Position numbers and translations under genes: made by a program. From Rhizobium sp. Pop5 (lineage in GTDB: Bacteria > Pseudomonadota > Alphaproteobacteria > Rhizobiales > Rhizobiaceae): a stretch of 64,000 nt of DNA. Below, piece by piece: positions 36,237 through 46,000 of this stretch. Each line of letters opens with the position of its first letter. The stretch's first letter is position 1. The notes beneath the pieces were generated by a model. It worked only from the letters and a program-made list of their open reading frames with translations. It was not told where the DNA came from and did no database searches. The stretch covers positions 310,001-374,000 of the forward strand of contig NZ_CP099399.1 of assembly GCF_024721175.1 (NCBI RefSeq), written 5' to 3'.

Positions 36237-36824
36237 TCAGGCTTTTTTCGTACTCAAAACTTCTATCAGCTTCACACCGAATCGGGTGTCGTCGTTATCA
36301 AGCACCGTAATCTCGCCGCGTGCAATCCTGCGGCCGTTCACCATGATCTCGACCGGTTCGCCGATCTTCTTGTCGAGGGCGATCGTCGCCCCTTCATTCA
36401 GGTTCATCAGGCCGGAGACCTGCATGCGGCTGGTGCCGAGCATGATCTGGACATCGATCGGGATGTCCATGATCAGGTCGAAATTGGAGGTCAGCGCACT
36501 GCCGAGCGGAGCCGGGGAGGCTTCGAAGGAGGAGCTGGCGCCGAAATCCATGCCGGCAGCCGGGCTGGCATCGCCGGCGCCGAAATCGCCGCCGAAATCG
36601 TCGCTGCCGAAAGGGTTTTCAGAGACATCGCCGCCGAAGGGCGACAAGTCCGTTCCTGCTCCGAAGGCGTCGTTCTGCAGGTCGTCGCCAAACTGCGGCA
36701 GGTCGCCGTCGACATCCTTCTTCAGGACGCCGCGCAGATCGTCGATCGCCTGGTCGAGATCTGCCTCGGTGCCCGGAACGTCCAGGGGGAAGTCGCTGTT
36801 CTGCTGTGTTTTCTTCGTTGCCAT
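36237..36824 (-). CDS. fliN: Flagellar motor switch protein FliN
   Basis: A 195-residue FliN. The C-terminal SPOA domain (about 110-195: [20 protein letters not shown], then [24 protein letters not shown]) is typical. The first 105 residues are an acidic, glycine- and phenylalanine-rich extension ([14 protein letters not shown]), so the protein is longer than most FliN (about 100-140 residues). It forms the lower part of the C-ring with FliM. The extension may be a disordered docking segment. Confidence 0.93.
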   Translation of the reverse strand: MATKKTQQNSDFPLDVPGTEADLDQAIDDLRGVLKKDVDGDLPQFGDDLQNDAFGAGTDLSPFGGDVSENPFGSDDFGGDFGAGDASPAAGMDFGASSSFEASPAPLGSALTSNFDLIMDIPIDVQIMLGTSRMQVSGLMNLNEGATIALDKKIGEPVEIMVNGRRIARGEITVLDNDDTRFGVKLIEVLSTKKA

Positions 36825-36889
36825 GAAATCACTATTCCAGTTGAAACTTGCCTCAAACTGCCGTTGCAGCCCAAAAGCCAGAGAACCGA

Positions 36890-37840
36890 TTAATTCATTA
36901 AATGACGGATGAGTTCGTCATCCGAGTTCATCGTATCCTTGACGCGGACCATGTAGTTTTCGCCTGAACGCCCGAACTCGCACACATACAGTTCCTTGCT
37001 GTTGGCGCTGACCTCGACGCGCACGTCGCCGCGGTCGCGGAACGGAATGACGTCGCCGACCATGAGCTTCGATATCGTGCGCAGCGTCAGATCCTGCAGC
37101 CTGATCTTGGCTTCCAGCGTGACCTGCGAGCGCCGGACCTGGTCGCCGAGCTGTTCGGCCCATTCCGGCGACTTGGCGCCGGCCTGGCGCTTCGGTTTCG
37201 GCGGCGTCACCGTGGTCTTGAGCAGCGCCGTCTGCGGAACGATCAGCGAGAATTCCGAAACGATGCCGGCAAGCGTGATCGACATGTTGATGGCGGCGGC
37301 GAATTCGTCCGGACGGTCTTCCGGCGGCTTGGCGCGCGCGTCATGGGCATGCGGGGCCGAAAGGCTCAGTTCGAAACCACCGGGCGCGTTGACGGCCGAG
37401 CGCAGCACTTTCGCGATTTTGTCGAAGACCATGACGGCCAGATCGAGTTCGATGATCGACAGCAGCCTGTCGGCCGGTTCTTCGATCGTATCGGCCGTGG
37501 CGCCGAGCAGATGCTCCATCAGCGTGATGACGAAACCGTTGCCGCAGGCAAGCGTGATGTTCTGCGACCAGTTTCGCAGCGTCGCGTCGACGAGCGTGAC
37601 GTTGGCGCTGAGGTCGTCGATCAGGTGGTTCTTGTAGCCGATCTCGCAACCGATATAGTTGACCGTCACGTCGAGGCCTGTTTCGCTCTTGATGACGTCG
37701 GGAAAGAATTCGCTGTAGATATCGCCGAAGGAGCTGCAGATCTTGGCGACCCTGCCTTTGTCGCCGAGCCCGCCCGTCAGCTTGGCAAGAAGGGCAGGAT
37801 CCATTGCCGGTTTGTCATGCGACGCATTGCTCGTGGTCAT
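36890..37840 (-). CDS. fliM: Flagellar motor switch protein FliM
   Basis: A 316-residue FliM with the CheC-like middle domain and a C-terminal SPOA domain ([23 protein letters not shown] segment, then [16 protein letters not shown]). FliM is the docking site for CheY-P. A typical N-terminal CheY-binding peptide (EIDALL-like) is not evident, so the rhizobial protein may bind CheY2 differently. The stop overlaps nothing; motA ends 1 bp upstream. Confidence 0.92.
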   Translation of the reverse strand: MTTSNASHDKPAMDPALLAKLTGGLGDKGRVAKICSSFGDIYSEFFPDVIKSETGLDVTVNYIGCEIGYKNHLIDDLSANVTLVDATLRNWSQNITLACGNGFVITLMEHLLGATADTIEEPADRLLSIIELDLAVMVFDKIAKVLRSAVNAPGGFELSLSAPHAHDARAKPPEDRPDEFAAAINMSITLAGIVSEFSLIVPQTALLKTTVTPPKPKRQAGAKSPEWAEQLGDQVRRSQVTLEAKIRLQDLTLRTISKLMVGDVIPFRDRGDVRVEVSANSKELYVCEFGRSGENYMVRVKDTMNSDDELIRHLMN

Positions 37841-38713
37841 TTAAGCCGCCTTGTTTTCGCCGCCTGGGTTCATCATTTCCTGTTCGACAGCATCGATGGA
37901 GGGACGCTCGTAAGCCGAGATCGTCTTGCGGCCGTATTCGAGAGCGACCTGAGGCACCGACCCGTTCATATAGGCAAGCAGCGTCTGCTTGACGATGACG
38001 TAAAGGCGGTGCTGCTTGCTGCGCACGATCTTGATCTGGGAGACCAGCGGCGAGCAGACGCAGTAGGACAGGATAATGCCGAGGAAGGTGCCGACGAGCG
38101 CCGAGCCGATCAGGTGGCCGAGCACTTCAGGCGAATCGTTGATATGAGCCATCGCCTTGATAACGCCGAGAACGGCCGCGACGATACCGATCGCCGGGAA
38201 GGAATCGCCCATGATCTGGATCGCGTGATAGGGCTTCATCTTGTCGTGCATGATGGTGTTGAGCTCTTCGTCCATCAGCGCCTCGATTTCGTGGCTGCGG
38301 GCGTTGCCGATGATGATCAGACGCACGTAATCGCAGATGAAGGCCGTCAGTTCCTTGTTCTTCAGAACGGTCGGAGCGAGCTGGAAGATGGTCGAATCAG
38401 CCGGGTTGTCGATATGGGCTTCGATTTCGTTTCGTGATTTGGTGCGCAGGTCGCGCATCAGCGAATAAAGCACGCCGAGCGTATCGAGATAATTGCGTTC
38501 CTTCGGCACAGCGTGCTTAAAACTTTCGCCGAGCGCCTTTCCGGAATCCTTCACCACCTTCATCGGGTTCGCCATGATGAAGCTGCCGAGGCCGGCGCCG
38601 CCAATGATGAGGAACTCGAAGGGCTGAAACAGGGCGTTCACTTCGCCGCCCATCGCCATGAAGCTGCCGACGATACAGCCGCAGACAACAATAAATCCGA
38701 TAATAATATTCAT
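37841..38713 (-). CDS. motA: Flagellar motor stator protein MotA
   Basis: A 290-residue stator subunit with four membrane helices: two at the N-terminus ([37 protein letters not shown]) and two after the large cytoplasmic loop ([33 protein letters not shown]). The loop carries basic and acidic residues that act on FliG. It is first in the leftward unit; motB lies far away with the flagellins, as in other rhizobia. Confidence 0.95.
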   Translation of the reverse strand: MNIIIGFIVVCGCIVGSFMAMGGEVNALFQPFEFLIIGGAGLGSFIMANPMKVVKDSGKALGESFKHAVPKERNYLDTLGVLYSLMRDLRTKSRNEIEAHIDNPADSTIFQLAPTVLKNKELTAFICDYVRLIIIGNARSHEIEALMDEELNTIMHDKMKPYHAIQIMGDSFPAIGIVAAVLGVIKAMAHINDSPEVLGHLIGSALVGTFLGIILSYCVCSPLVSQIKIVRSKQHRLYVIVKQTLLAYMNGSVPQVALEYGRKTISAYERPSIDAVEQEMMNPGGENKAA

Positions 38714-38966
38714 CGTCAGCCCAATCCGAACGTTGCTTTTCTCTGAGACGGATAGGGTTTCTGCCTTGCGTGAGGCTGATGAAAGGGCTGCTCGCGGGGC
38801 GTTTGCGTGTGCCAGCTTCGCGCAAGCATCTGCCGTCAGTCTATAGGTGACGAATGGGCGTCCGCGCTCGTTTCTGAGATGCCGCCTCAGCGAAATTCCG
38901 GCCGAACCAGACAGACGACGCCCGGCTTTTCGTTCCGTTCATCGCCAATGCTTGGAGCTTACCGAC

Positions 38967-39803
38967 ATGCAATCCGGTCTTTATGTTTCTCTGTCGTCGC
39001 AGATGGCCTTGGAAAAGCGCCTCAACACCATTGCGGACAACATGGCGAACGTGAACACGACCGGTTTTCGCGCCACCGAGGTGAAGTTCGATGAGATGGT
39101 GGCGAACACCAAGAACAAGCTGAACACCAAGGTCGCCTTCGTTTCCCAGGGCAACGACTATCTGAACGAGCAGAACGGCGAACTGCAGCACACCGGCAAC
39201 ATGCTCGATTTCGCCATCAAGGGCGATGCCTGGTTTTCGCTCGATACGCCGGCCGGCCGCGTGCTGACGCGGGATGGCCGCTTCACGCTCAAGGACACGG
39301 GCGAGCTCGTCTCGATCAGGGGATATCCCGTTCTCGATGCCGGCGGCGCACCGATCCAGCTCAACACCAAGGGCGGCGAACCGGCCGTCGGCACCGATGG
39401 CATCATCTATCAGGGTGGCCGCCAGGTCGCCTCTCTCGGCCTGTTTGAAGCCGATATCGGCAAGGGCTACCTGCGCTACGAAAACAGCGGCATCATGACC
39501 ACCGAGCAGCCGCGCGCCGTCGTCGACCGCTTCAATGTCGGTGTCGAACAGGGCTATCTCGAAAATTCCAATGTCAATGCGATGCGCGAGATCACCCAGC
39601 TGATCGAAGTCAACCGCGCCTTTGAAAGCGTCTCGTCGCTGATGCGCGACAGCGAGGATCGTTCAAGGAAGCCGTCCAGACGCTCGGGGGCAGCCGCTGA
39701 TGCATGTCGCCCAAAAAAAGTCCGGGCGCAGGCAGCATATTGCACGCGGCGTATTTCCGGGCGGGATTTGAAGCATGAGCACCGCGCTGCTGTCCGAAGA
39801 TAG
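38967..39803 (+). CDS. flgF: Flagellar proximal rod protein FlgF, frameshifted near its 3' end
   Basis: The first about 230 residues are a normal FlgF: MQSGLYVSLSSQMALEKRLN, NTTGFRATEVKFDEM, and the C-terminal hook MREITQLIEVNRAFESVSSLM. After DSED at about 39660 the frame goes out of register and continues with an unrelated basic tail (RSRKPSRRSG) to 39803, overlapping the fliI start by 29 bp. One base inserted near 39659 would give FKEAVQTLGGSR and stop at 39698-39700, the normal end. So either a one-base deletion or an assembly error. FlgF forms part of the flagellar rod. The start at 38967 matches the family N-terminus. Confidence 0.88.
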   Translation: MQSGLYVSLSSQMALEKRLNTIADNMANVNTTGFRATEVKFDEMVANTKNKLNTKVAFVSQGNDYLNEQNGELQHTGNMLDFAIKGDAWFSLDTPAGRVLTRDGRFTLKDTGELVSIRGYPVLDAGGAPIQLNTKGGEPAVGTDGIIYQGGRQVASLGLFEADIGKGYLRYENSGIMTTEQPRAVVDRFNVGVEQGYLENSNVNAMREITQLIEVNRAFESVSSLMRDSEDRSRKPSRRSGAAADACRPKKVRAQAAYCTRRISGRDLKHEHRAAVRR

Positions 39804-41172
39804 TCTTTCTCCGAAGCTGGCGCACCTGGCAGACCTCGTCGATCGATACGTCTCGCCGGAGTTTGCCGTTGCCCATGGCGGCCGCGTGCAGACCATCGCC
39901 GCCGGTCACTATACCGTCCGCGGCCTGTCGCGCCACGTTCGCCTCGGAGAGTTCGTGGCTCATAAATCGGCCACCGGCATCCACCTCGGCGAGGTCGTGC
40001 GCGTCGAGCCGGAATTGATTTATGTCTGCCCGATCGAACCGGGCGAGCCGATCGGCATCCACGATACGGTCATCCGCAAGGGCGCCTTCCGCATCTCACC
40101 GTCGGACAGCTGGTGCGGACGCACCCTCAATTCGCTCTGCGAGCCGATCGACGGGCTGGGTCCGATCACCGAGGGTCTTGATCGCCGCTCGATTTCCAAT
40201 ACCGCGCCGCCCTCGATGACCCGCAAGCGGGTGGAGACCGGCTTCAAGACCGGCGTGCGCGCGATCGATATCTTCTCGCCGCTCTGCCTCGGGCAGCGCC
40301 TCGGCATCTTCGCCGGTTCTGGCGTCGGCAAGTCGACGCTGTTGTCCATGCTCGCCCGTGCCGATGCCTTCGACAAGGTGGTGATTGCGCTCGTTGGCGA
40401 ACGCGGCCGCGAGGTGCGTGAATTCATCGAGGACACGCTCGGCAGCAACATGAAGAAGGCAATCGCCGTCGTCGCCACAAGCGACGAGAGCCCGATGCTG
40501 CGCAAAATGGCCCCGCTGACGGCCGTCACCATCGCCGAGCATTTCCGCGACAAGGGCGAGAACGTCCTCTTCATCGTCGACAGCATCACGCGCTTCGCCC
40601 ATGCGATCCGAGAAGTGGCGACCGCTTCCGGCGAGCCGCCGATCGCGCGCGGTTATCCTGCTTCCGTCTTCACCGAGCTGCCCCGCCTTCTGGAACGCGC
40701 AGGTCCCGGTCCCGAGGGCGCCGGCACGATCACGGCGATCATCTCGATCCTCGTCGATGGCGACAACCATAACGACCCGATCGCCGATTCGACGCGCGGC
40801 ATCCTCGACGGTCATATCGTCCTGCAGCGCAGCCTTGCCGAAGAGGGGCGCTATCCGCCGATTGATCCGCTCGCCTCGATCTCGCGTCTTGCCCGCAAGG
40901 CCTGGACGCCGGATCAGGAAAAGCTGGTGTCGCGGCTCAAGGTTCTGATCCACCGCTTCGAGGAGACGCGCGACCTGCGCATGATCGGCGGTTACCGCCA
41001 GGGCGCCGATCCAGATCTCGATATGGCGGTCAAGCAGGTGCCGATCATTTACGACGTCCTGAAACAGTCGCCGGGTGATCGCGAGTCGCCCGACGCCTTT
41101 GCCGATCTCGCCGGCGCGCTCAAGGCCGCAGCCGGTATGGGCAATCCGGGCGGACCCATCCAGAGGAGATAG
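39775..41172 (+). CDS. fliI: Flagellum-specific ATPase FliI
   Basis: A 465-residue export ATPase resembling F1-beta: Walker A GIFAGSGVGKSTLLSML, Walker B-like FIVDSITRFAHAIREV, and VFTELPRLLERAGPGPEG. It supplies energy for export of rod, hook and flagellin proteins. Starts inside the out-of-frame flgF extension but 74 bp beyond the restored flgF stop. Confidence 0.97.
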   Translation: MSTALLSEDSLSPKLAHLADLVDRYVSPEFAVAHGGRVQTIAAGHYTVRGLSRHVRLGEFVAHKSATGIHLGEVVRVEPELIYVCPIEPGEPIGIHDTVIRKGAFRISPSDSWCGRTLNSLCEPIDGLGPITEGLDRRSISNTAPPSMTRKRVETGFKTGVRAIDIFSPLCLGQRLGIFAGSGVGKSTLLSMLARADAFDKVVIALVGERGREVREFIEDTLGSNMKKAIAVVATSDESPMLRKMAPLTAVTIAEHFRDKGENVLFIVDSITRFAHAIREVATASGEPPIARGYPASVFTELPRLLERAGPGPEGAGTITAIISILVDGDNHNDPIADSTRGILDGHIVLQRSLAEEGRYPPIDPLASISRLARKAWTPDQEKLVSRLKVLIHRFEETRDLRMIGGYRQGADPDLDMAVKQVPIIYDVLKQSPGDRESPDAFADLAGALKAAAGMGNPGGPIQRR

Positions 41173-41174
41173 AC

Positions 41175-41717
41175 GTGGCTGAATTCGACGACGAACGCAT
41201 CGCTTCCCTGAAGCAGCGCAGGAAGACCGCCATGCTGGACCGGTTTCTGACCTTCGCTGGCCTGGCGCTTGCCGGCGCCTCCGCCTTCTTCCCCTGGTAC
41301 GTCTTCTTCAACGAGGACAAGTTCGGCATCAATGTTGCCACGAGCGGCAATTCGCGCGAGCTGCCGGATTGGCCGGCCCGCAACGTCTTCAGCGTTTCGC
41401 CGCTTGCCATGGTCAACAAGAACGAGCCGGACAAGAAGCCCCCGCCAATCGATCCGCTGACGACGGCGACGGTCTCCGACCTCGGCAAGGAGCGCGACGG
41501 CGGCCCCATCCTGGAAGACCAGCCCTTCCCAGGTAAATCTTCCTTCCGCCTGCTGCACGTCTCCAACGGCCGGGCGTTGATCGAGGATCCCTCTGGAATG
41601 TATGTGGTTCGTATCGGCTCGATCCTGCCCGATGAAAGCCGCCTTGCGGCACTTGAGCAGCGCGACGGCAAGTGGGTGATCGTTACCTCCAAGGGCGACA
41701 CCTACCAGAACAATTGA
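41175..41717 (+). CDS. Flagellar-cluster membrane protein, unknown function
   Basis: A 180-residue protein with a cytoplasmic basic start (MAEFDDERIASLKQRRK), one membrane segment (FLTFAGLALAGASAFFPWYVFF) and a periplasmic remainder ending WVIVTSKGDTYQNN. GTG start with AGGAGA 6 bases upstream, 2 bp after fliI. It sits where an uncharacterised orf occurs in S. meliloti. It does not look like FliJ, which is a coiled-coil cytoplasmic protein often found after fliI. The periplasmic segment with RLLHVSNGRALIEDPSG and YVVRIGSIL suggests a small beta domain. Confidence 0.82.
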   Translation: MAEFDDERIASLKQRRKTAMLDRFLTFAGLALAGASAFFPWYVFFNEDKFGINVATSGNSRELPDWPARNVFSVSPLAMVNKNEPDKKPPPIDPLTTATVSDLGKERDGGPILEDQPFPGKSSFRLLHVSNGRALIEDPSGMYVVRIGSILPDESRLAALEQRDGKWVIVTSKGDTYQNN

Positions 41718-41738
41718 ACCTGTCCGCAAACGGCAACA

Positions 41739-41776
41739 GGGCTCCGCCGCGAACCGGCCGGAGCCCTTGTTCTTTT
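41739..41776 (+). terminator. Terminator after the flgF-fliI unit
   Basis: Arms GGGCTCCG (41739-41746) and CGGAGCCC (41759-41766), with an inner GCC/GGC extension, followed by TTGTTCTTTT. It separates the fliI unit from flgB, which has its own start region. Confidence 0.75.
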
Positions 41777-41879
41777 AACGGCCGGGCCTTCGCCGAGAAG
41801 CAGCTCCACGGCTGAATTCCCGTAAGTCCCACGCAAGATTACCCCACTAGGTTCGGGACAGTAAAAACGGAGAGTTCTC

Positions 41880-42272
41880 ATGCAACCGATCCAACTTTTC
41901 GACTTGGCTTCGCGGCAGGCGGAATGGCTGACGATCCGTCAGCAGGTTGTTGCTGGCAACATCGCGAATGCCAACACCCCAAAGTTCCACGCCAAGGACG
42001 TCACGCCTTTTGATGCCGTGCTGGATAAGTCCGACATCACCATGACGCGCACCAATCCGGCGCATTTGAGCGGCAATGATTTCAGCGAGAGCGGCGATAT
42101 CGACGTCAAGGACGCCGCCCTCGACCAGGAAATCGGCATCCAGGAATCCGGCAACACGGTCGGTTTGGCCGAAGAGCTCTCCAAGTCTGGCGATATCAAG
42201 CGCCAGTACGATCTGAACACCTCGCTGGTCAGTTCCTTCAACCGCATGATGCTGATGACCGTCAGGAAGTAA
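41880..42272 (+). CDS. flgB: Flagellar rod protein FlgB
   Basis: A 130-residue proximal rod protein with the rod motif [18 protein letters not shown]. First gene of a long rightward series. The ATG follows CGGAGAG by about 8 bases. Confidence 0.95.
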   Translation: MQPIQLFDLASRQAEWLTIRQQVVAGNIANANTPKFHAKDVTPFDAVLDKSDITMTRTNPAHLSGNDFSESGDIDVKDAALDQEIGIQESGNTVGLAEELSKSGDIKRQYDLNTSLVSSFNRMMLMTVRK

Positions 42273-42277
42273 AAGTC

Positions 42278-42694
42278 ATGGATCCGCTTGCAGCAGCAAT
42301 GAAAATCGCCGGTTCCGGGCTTGAGGCGCAGTCGACGCGCCTGCGCATCGTCTCGGAAAACATCGCCAACGCCCGTTCGACCGGCGACACGCCCGGCGCC
42401 GACCCCTATCGCCGCAAGACGATCACCTTCGGCCAGCAGATGGATCGCACGAGTGGCGTCGAAACCGTCAACGTCAAGAAGGTCGGCGTCGACGAAGGCG
42501 ATTTCAGTACCGAATTCGACCCCAGCAATCCGGCGGCGAACGAAAAGGGTGTCGTCAAGCTGCCGAACGTCAACATCCTGGTCGAGATGGCCGACATGCG
42601 CGAAGCCAACCGCTCGTATGACGCCAACCTGCAGACCATCAAGCAGACCCGCGACCTCGTTTCGTCCACGATCGATCTTCTGAAGAGCCAATAA
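42278..42694 (+). CDS. flgC: Flagellar rod protein FlgC
   Basis: A 138-residue rod protein: [19 protein letters not shown] at the N-terminus and [21 protein letters not shown] at the C-terminus, both diagnostic of FlgC. Starts 5 bp after flgB. Confidence 0.96.
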   Translation: MDPLAAAMKIAGSGLEAQSTRLRIVSENIANARSTGDTPGADPYRRKTITFGQQMDRTSGVETVNVKKVGVDEGDFSTEFDPSNPAANEKGVVKLPNVNILVEMADMREANRSYDANLQTIKQTRDLVSSTIDLLKSQ

Positions 42695-42697
42695 TCA

Positions 42698-43039
42698 ATG
42701 ATCAGCAGCGTCCAGAATGTCAGCAGTCTTTCGATGACCCGTGCGCTCGGCGCCGTCGATACCGAAAATTCCGCCTCGTCGTCCGCGGCCACCATGCCGG
42801 GCACAGCGGGCGCTACGAATGGCCTGAGCTTCGCCTCCGTCATGGGCAACATGGCGACCGATGCCGTCACCAGCCTGAAGGGTGCGGAAAGCATGTCCTT
42901 TGCCGGCATCAAGGGCACGGCGACGACGCGCGAAGTCGTCGATTCCATGCTGCAGGCCGAGCAGACGCTGCAGACCGCGATTGCCATCCGCGACAAGGTC
43001 GTCTCGGCCTTTCTCGAAGTCACCAAGATGCAGATGTAA
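42698..43039 (+). CDS. fliE: Hook-basal body protein FliE
   Basis: A 113-residue FliE: Ala/Ser-rich start, SFASVMGNMATDAV, and the C-terminal MLQAEQTLQTAIAIRDKVVSA segment that links the MS ring and rod. Directly after flgC. Confidence 0.95.
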   Translation: MISSVQNVSSLSMTRALGAVDTENSASSSAATMPGTAGATNGLSFASVMGNMATDAVTSLKGAESMSFAGIKGTATTREVVDSMLQAEQTLQTAIAIRDKVVSAFLEVTKMQM

Positions 43040-43058
43040 CTGATTTGAGGACGAACAC

Positions 43059-43847
43059 ATGAGAGCGCTCGCCATCGCAGCAACGGGCATGGATGCCCAG
43101 CAGACCAATCTGGAAGTCATCGCGAACAATATCGCCAACATCAATACGACGGGATTCAAGCGCGCCCGCGCCGAGTTCACCGACCTTCTCTACCAGACCG
43201 AACGTGCCAAGGGCGTTGCCAACCGCGCCAACCAGGCCGTCGTTCCGGAAGGCGCCAATATCGGCCTCGGCGTCCAGACCTCGGCGGTCCGCAACCTGCA
43301 TCTCCAGGGCGAACTCACCCAGACCGGCAACGACCTCGACGTGGCGCTGATCGGCAAGGGTTTCTTCCAGATCCAGTCGACCGACGGCACCACGCTCTAT
43401 AGCCGCGCCGGCGCCTTCAACAAGAACGATCAGGGCCAGCTCGTCACCACAGACGGCTATGAAGTCCTCCCCGGCATCACCATCCCGCAGGGCTCGACGG
43501 AGCTGACCATCAGCCGCTCCGGCCAAGTGAGCGCCAAGCTGCCCGGCCAGACCACCCCGACCACGCTCGGCCAGCTGACGCTTGCCGACTTCGTCAACGA
43601 AGCGGGCCTCCAGCCGATCGGCGACAACCTCTTCCAGCAGACCCCGGCATCCGGCGAAGCCGTCATCGGCAACCCGGATGAGGAAGGCTTCGCCTACATG
43701 AAACAGGGTTACCTGGAATCTTCGAACGTCGACCCGGTGAAGGAAATCACCGAGCTGATATCGGCCCAGCGTGCTTACGAAATGAATTCCAAGGTGATCA
43801 CGACAGCTGATGAAATGGCCTCCATCGTCAGCAAGAACCTGAAGTAA
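43059..43847 (+). CDS. flgG: Distal rod protein FlgG
   Basis: A 262-residue distal rod protein: [34 protein letters not shown], and C-terminal [20 protein letters not shown]. Next to fliE and flgA. Confidence 0.97.
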   Translation: MRALAIAATGMDAQQTNLEVIANNIANINTTGFKRARAEFTDLLYQTERAKGVANRANQAVVPEGANIGLGVQTSAVRNLHLQGELTQTGNDLDVALIGKGFFQIQSTDGTTLYSRAGAFNKNDQGQLVTTDGYEVLPGITIPQGSTELTISRSGQVSAKLPGQTTPTTLGQLTLADFVNEAGLQPIGDNLFQQTPASGEAVIGNPDEEGFAYMKQGYLESSNVDPVKEITELISAQRAYEMNSKVITTADEMASIVSKNLK

Positions 43848-43863
43848 AGGGAAGGGCCGAAAC

Positions 43864-44346
43864 ATGATGTTTTGCCGGGTAGGACGCATCTCAGGATGGG
43901 TGGCGGCAGCCACGATCGCAATCGCGGGCATCATTTTGCCCGCGGGCGCGGATGCCGGCATGGGCTATGCCGTCGTCCCGACGACGATCATCTACCCCGG
44001 CGACACATTGTCGGGCAGCCAGCTTCAGGAGGTCGAGGTCACCAATCCCAACCTCGCCGGAGACTATGCCAAATCGATTTCGCAGGTCGAAGGCCTCGTC
44101 TCCAAGCGAACGCTGCTGCCGGGCCGCACGATTGAGGTCTCAGCCCTGCGCGAGCCCTATACGGTAACGCGCGGCTCCTCGATCCGCCTGGTCTTCTCTC
44201 TTGGCGCAATGACGATCTCTGCCGCCGGCACGCCCCTTGAAGATGGCGCGACGGGGCAGCTCATCCGCGCGCGCAATATGGATTCCGGGGTCATCGTCAG
44301 CGGCACGGTGCTTGCGGACGGCACGGTCCATGTGAGGGCAAAATGA
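43864..44346 (+). CDS. flgA: P-ring assembly chaperone FlgA
   Basis: A 160-residue periplasmic protein with an N-terminal signal peptide (VAAATIAIAGIILPAGADAG) and a SAF-like domain (TIIYPGDTLSGSQLQEVEV, then LVSKRTLLPGRTIEV). Shorter than the enterobacterial protein, as usual in rhizobia. It helps FlgI assemble. Its stop overlaps the flgI start (ATGA). Confidence 0.9.
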   Translation: MMFCRVGRISGWVAAATIAIAGIILPAGADAGMGYAVVPTTIIYPGDTLSGSQLQEVEVTNPNLAGDYAKSISQVEGLVSKRTLLPGRTIEVSALREPYTVTRGSSIRLVFSLGAMTISAAGTPLEDGATGQLIRARNMDSGVIVSGTVLADGTVHVRAK

Positions 44347-45464
44347 AATTGTTCTTCCGTTTCTTGACGCTTGTTGCGGTCGTCGCCATGAGCCTGGCCG
44401 ATGTCGCGCCCGCCTGGGCGCTGACGTCTCGCATCAAGGACATCGCTTCCCTTCAGGCCGGCCGCGACAACCAGCTGATCGGTTACGGCCTGATCGTCGG
44501 CCTGCAGGGAACCGGCGATGGCTTCCGTGCCTCGCCCTTCACCGAACAGTCGATGCGGGCCATGCTGCAGAATCTCGGCATCTCGACGCAGGGCGGCCAA
44601 TCCAACGCCAAGAATACGGCGGCGGTGATGGTCACCGCCAACCTGCCGCCTTTTGCAAGTCCCGGCAGCCGTATCGACGTCACGGTCAGCTCGCTCGGCG
44701 ATGCCACGTCGCTGCGCGGCGGCACGCTTGTCATGACCTCGCTTTCCGGAGCCGACGGCCAGATCTATGCCGTCGCGCAGGGCGCCGTCATCGTTTCCGG
44801 TTTTCAGGCCCAGGGCCAGGCCGCGACCGTGACTGAAGGTGTGACCACCGCCGGCCGTGTGCCCGGCGGCGCGATCATCGAGCGCGAACTGCCATCCCGC
44901 TTCAAGGACTCGGTCAATCTCGTCCTGCAATTGCGCAATCCGGACTTCTCGACGGCGATCCGCATTGCCGACATCGTCAACGGCTATGCGTCGAAGCGCT
45001 TCGGCGGCCCGGTCGCCGAAGCCAAGGATTCACAGGAGGTGGTGATCCAGAAGCCGCGCGCAGCCGATCTTACCCGCCTGATGGCCGATATCGAAAATCT
45101 CATCGTCGAAACCGACACGCCGGCCAAGGTCGTCATCAACGAGCGCACCGGAACGATCGTCATCGGTTCGGACGTCCGCGTCTCGCCGGTCGCCGTCAGC
45201 TACGGCACGTTGACGGTTCAGGTCACAGAGACGCCGCAGATCATCCAGCCCGAACCCTTCTCGCAAGGCCGGACCGCCGTCCAGCCGCAGACCGATATCG
45301 CAGCCGAGCAGACCGGCGGGCGCGTCGCCATCATCGACGGTCCTGATCTCAGGACCCTCGTCGCCGGCCTCAACAATATCGGCGTGAAACCGGATGGTAT
45401 CATTGCCATTCTCCAGGGCATCAAGTCGGCGGGCGCCCTGCAGGCGGAGCTTGTGCTGCAATGA
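44343..45464 (+). CDS. flgI: Flagellar P-ring protein FlgI
   Basis: A 373-residue P-ring protein: signal peptide (FLTLVAVVAMSLADVAPAWA), then RIKDIASLQAGRDNQLIGYG and LVVGLQGTGDG-like segment (GLIVGLQGTGDG). It encircles the rod in the peptidoglycan layer. Ends ATGATG/TGA-coupled to motE. Confidence 0.97.
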   Translation: MKLFFRFLTLVAVVAMSLADVAPAWALTSRIKDIASLQAGRDNQLIGYGLIVGLQGTGDGFRASPFTEQSMRAMLQNLGISTQGGQSNAKNTAAVMVTANLPPFASPGSRIDVTVSSLGDATSLRGGTLVMTSLSGADGQIYAVAQGAVIVSGFQAQGQAATVTEGVTTAGRVPGGAIIERELPSRFKDSVNLVLQLRNPDFSTAIRIADIVNGYASKRFGGPVAEAKDSQEVVIQKPRAADLTRLMADIENLIVETDTPAKVVINERTGTIVIGSDVRVSPVAVSYGTLTVQVTETPQIIQPEPFSQGRTAVQPQTDIAAEQTGGRVAIIDGPDLRTLVAGLNNIGVKPDGIIAILQGIKSAGALQAELVLQ

Positions 45465-46000
45465 TGAAAATATTCAATCCTGATATGACGGTCCTGCAAC
45501 TGCTGCGCCGGCTTGCGCTGCCGGCAGCAGGCCTGGTCCTACTGTCGATCCCCGGCGCCTTCGCGCAGGAGCACCCGGAGGGCGACATCACCTCTCAGGA
45601 CGAGATCAAGCAGTTCTGCACCAATATCGCCGATCCCGCCCGCGACCAGCGTTACCTCTTGCAGAAGCAGGAGCTGGAAAAGCTTCGCGCCGACATCGAC
45701 GCCCGCATGGCCGAGATGGACAAGCGCAAGGCCGAATACCAGGACTGGCTCAAGCGGCGTGACGATTTCCTGAAGCAGGCGGAAGCCGGCCTCACCGAGA
45801 TCTACAAGAAGATGAAGCCGGACGCGGCAGCAATCCAGCTGCAGGACATGAAGATCGAGGTGGCCTCCGCCGTGATCATGCGCCTCGGCCCGCGCCAGTC
45901 TAGCCTCATCCTTAACGAGATGGACCCGCAGAAAGCGGCGGCCATCGCCAGCGTCATCGCCAGTGCGTCCGATCCCAATACGTCGAAGGATCCTTCATGA
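45461..46000 (+). CDS. motE: MotE, chaperone of MotC
   Basis: A 179-residue periplasmic protein with a signal segment (ALPAAGLVLLSIPGAFAQ), a coiled-coil region (QKQELEKLRADIDARMAEM) and a C-terminal MgtE-N-like helical domain (RLGPRQSSLILNEMDPQKAA). In S. meliloti MotE dimerises and stabilises MotC. Starts at the flgI stop and ends at the flgH start. Confidence 0.9.
   Translation: MMKIFNPDMTVLQLLRRLALPAAGLVLLSIPGAFAQEHPEGDITSQDEIKQFCTNIADPARDQRYLLQKQELEKLRADIDARMAEMDKRKAEYQDWLKRRDDFLKQAEAGLTEIYKKMKPDAAAIQLQDMKIEVASAVIMRLGPRQSSLILNEMDPQKAAAIASVIASASDPNTSKDPS

Noticed and set aside
39640..39803. Programmed frameshifting as the reason for the flgF tail
   Set aside because: No slippery heptamer or stimulatory hairpin near 39659, and the zero-frame tail has no FlgF-like features.
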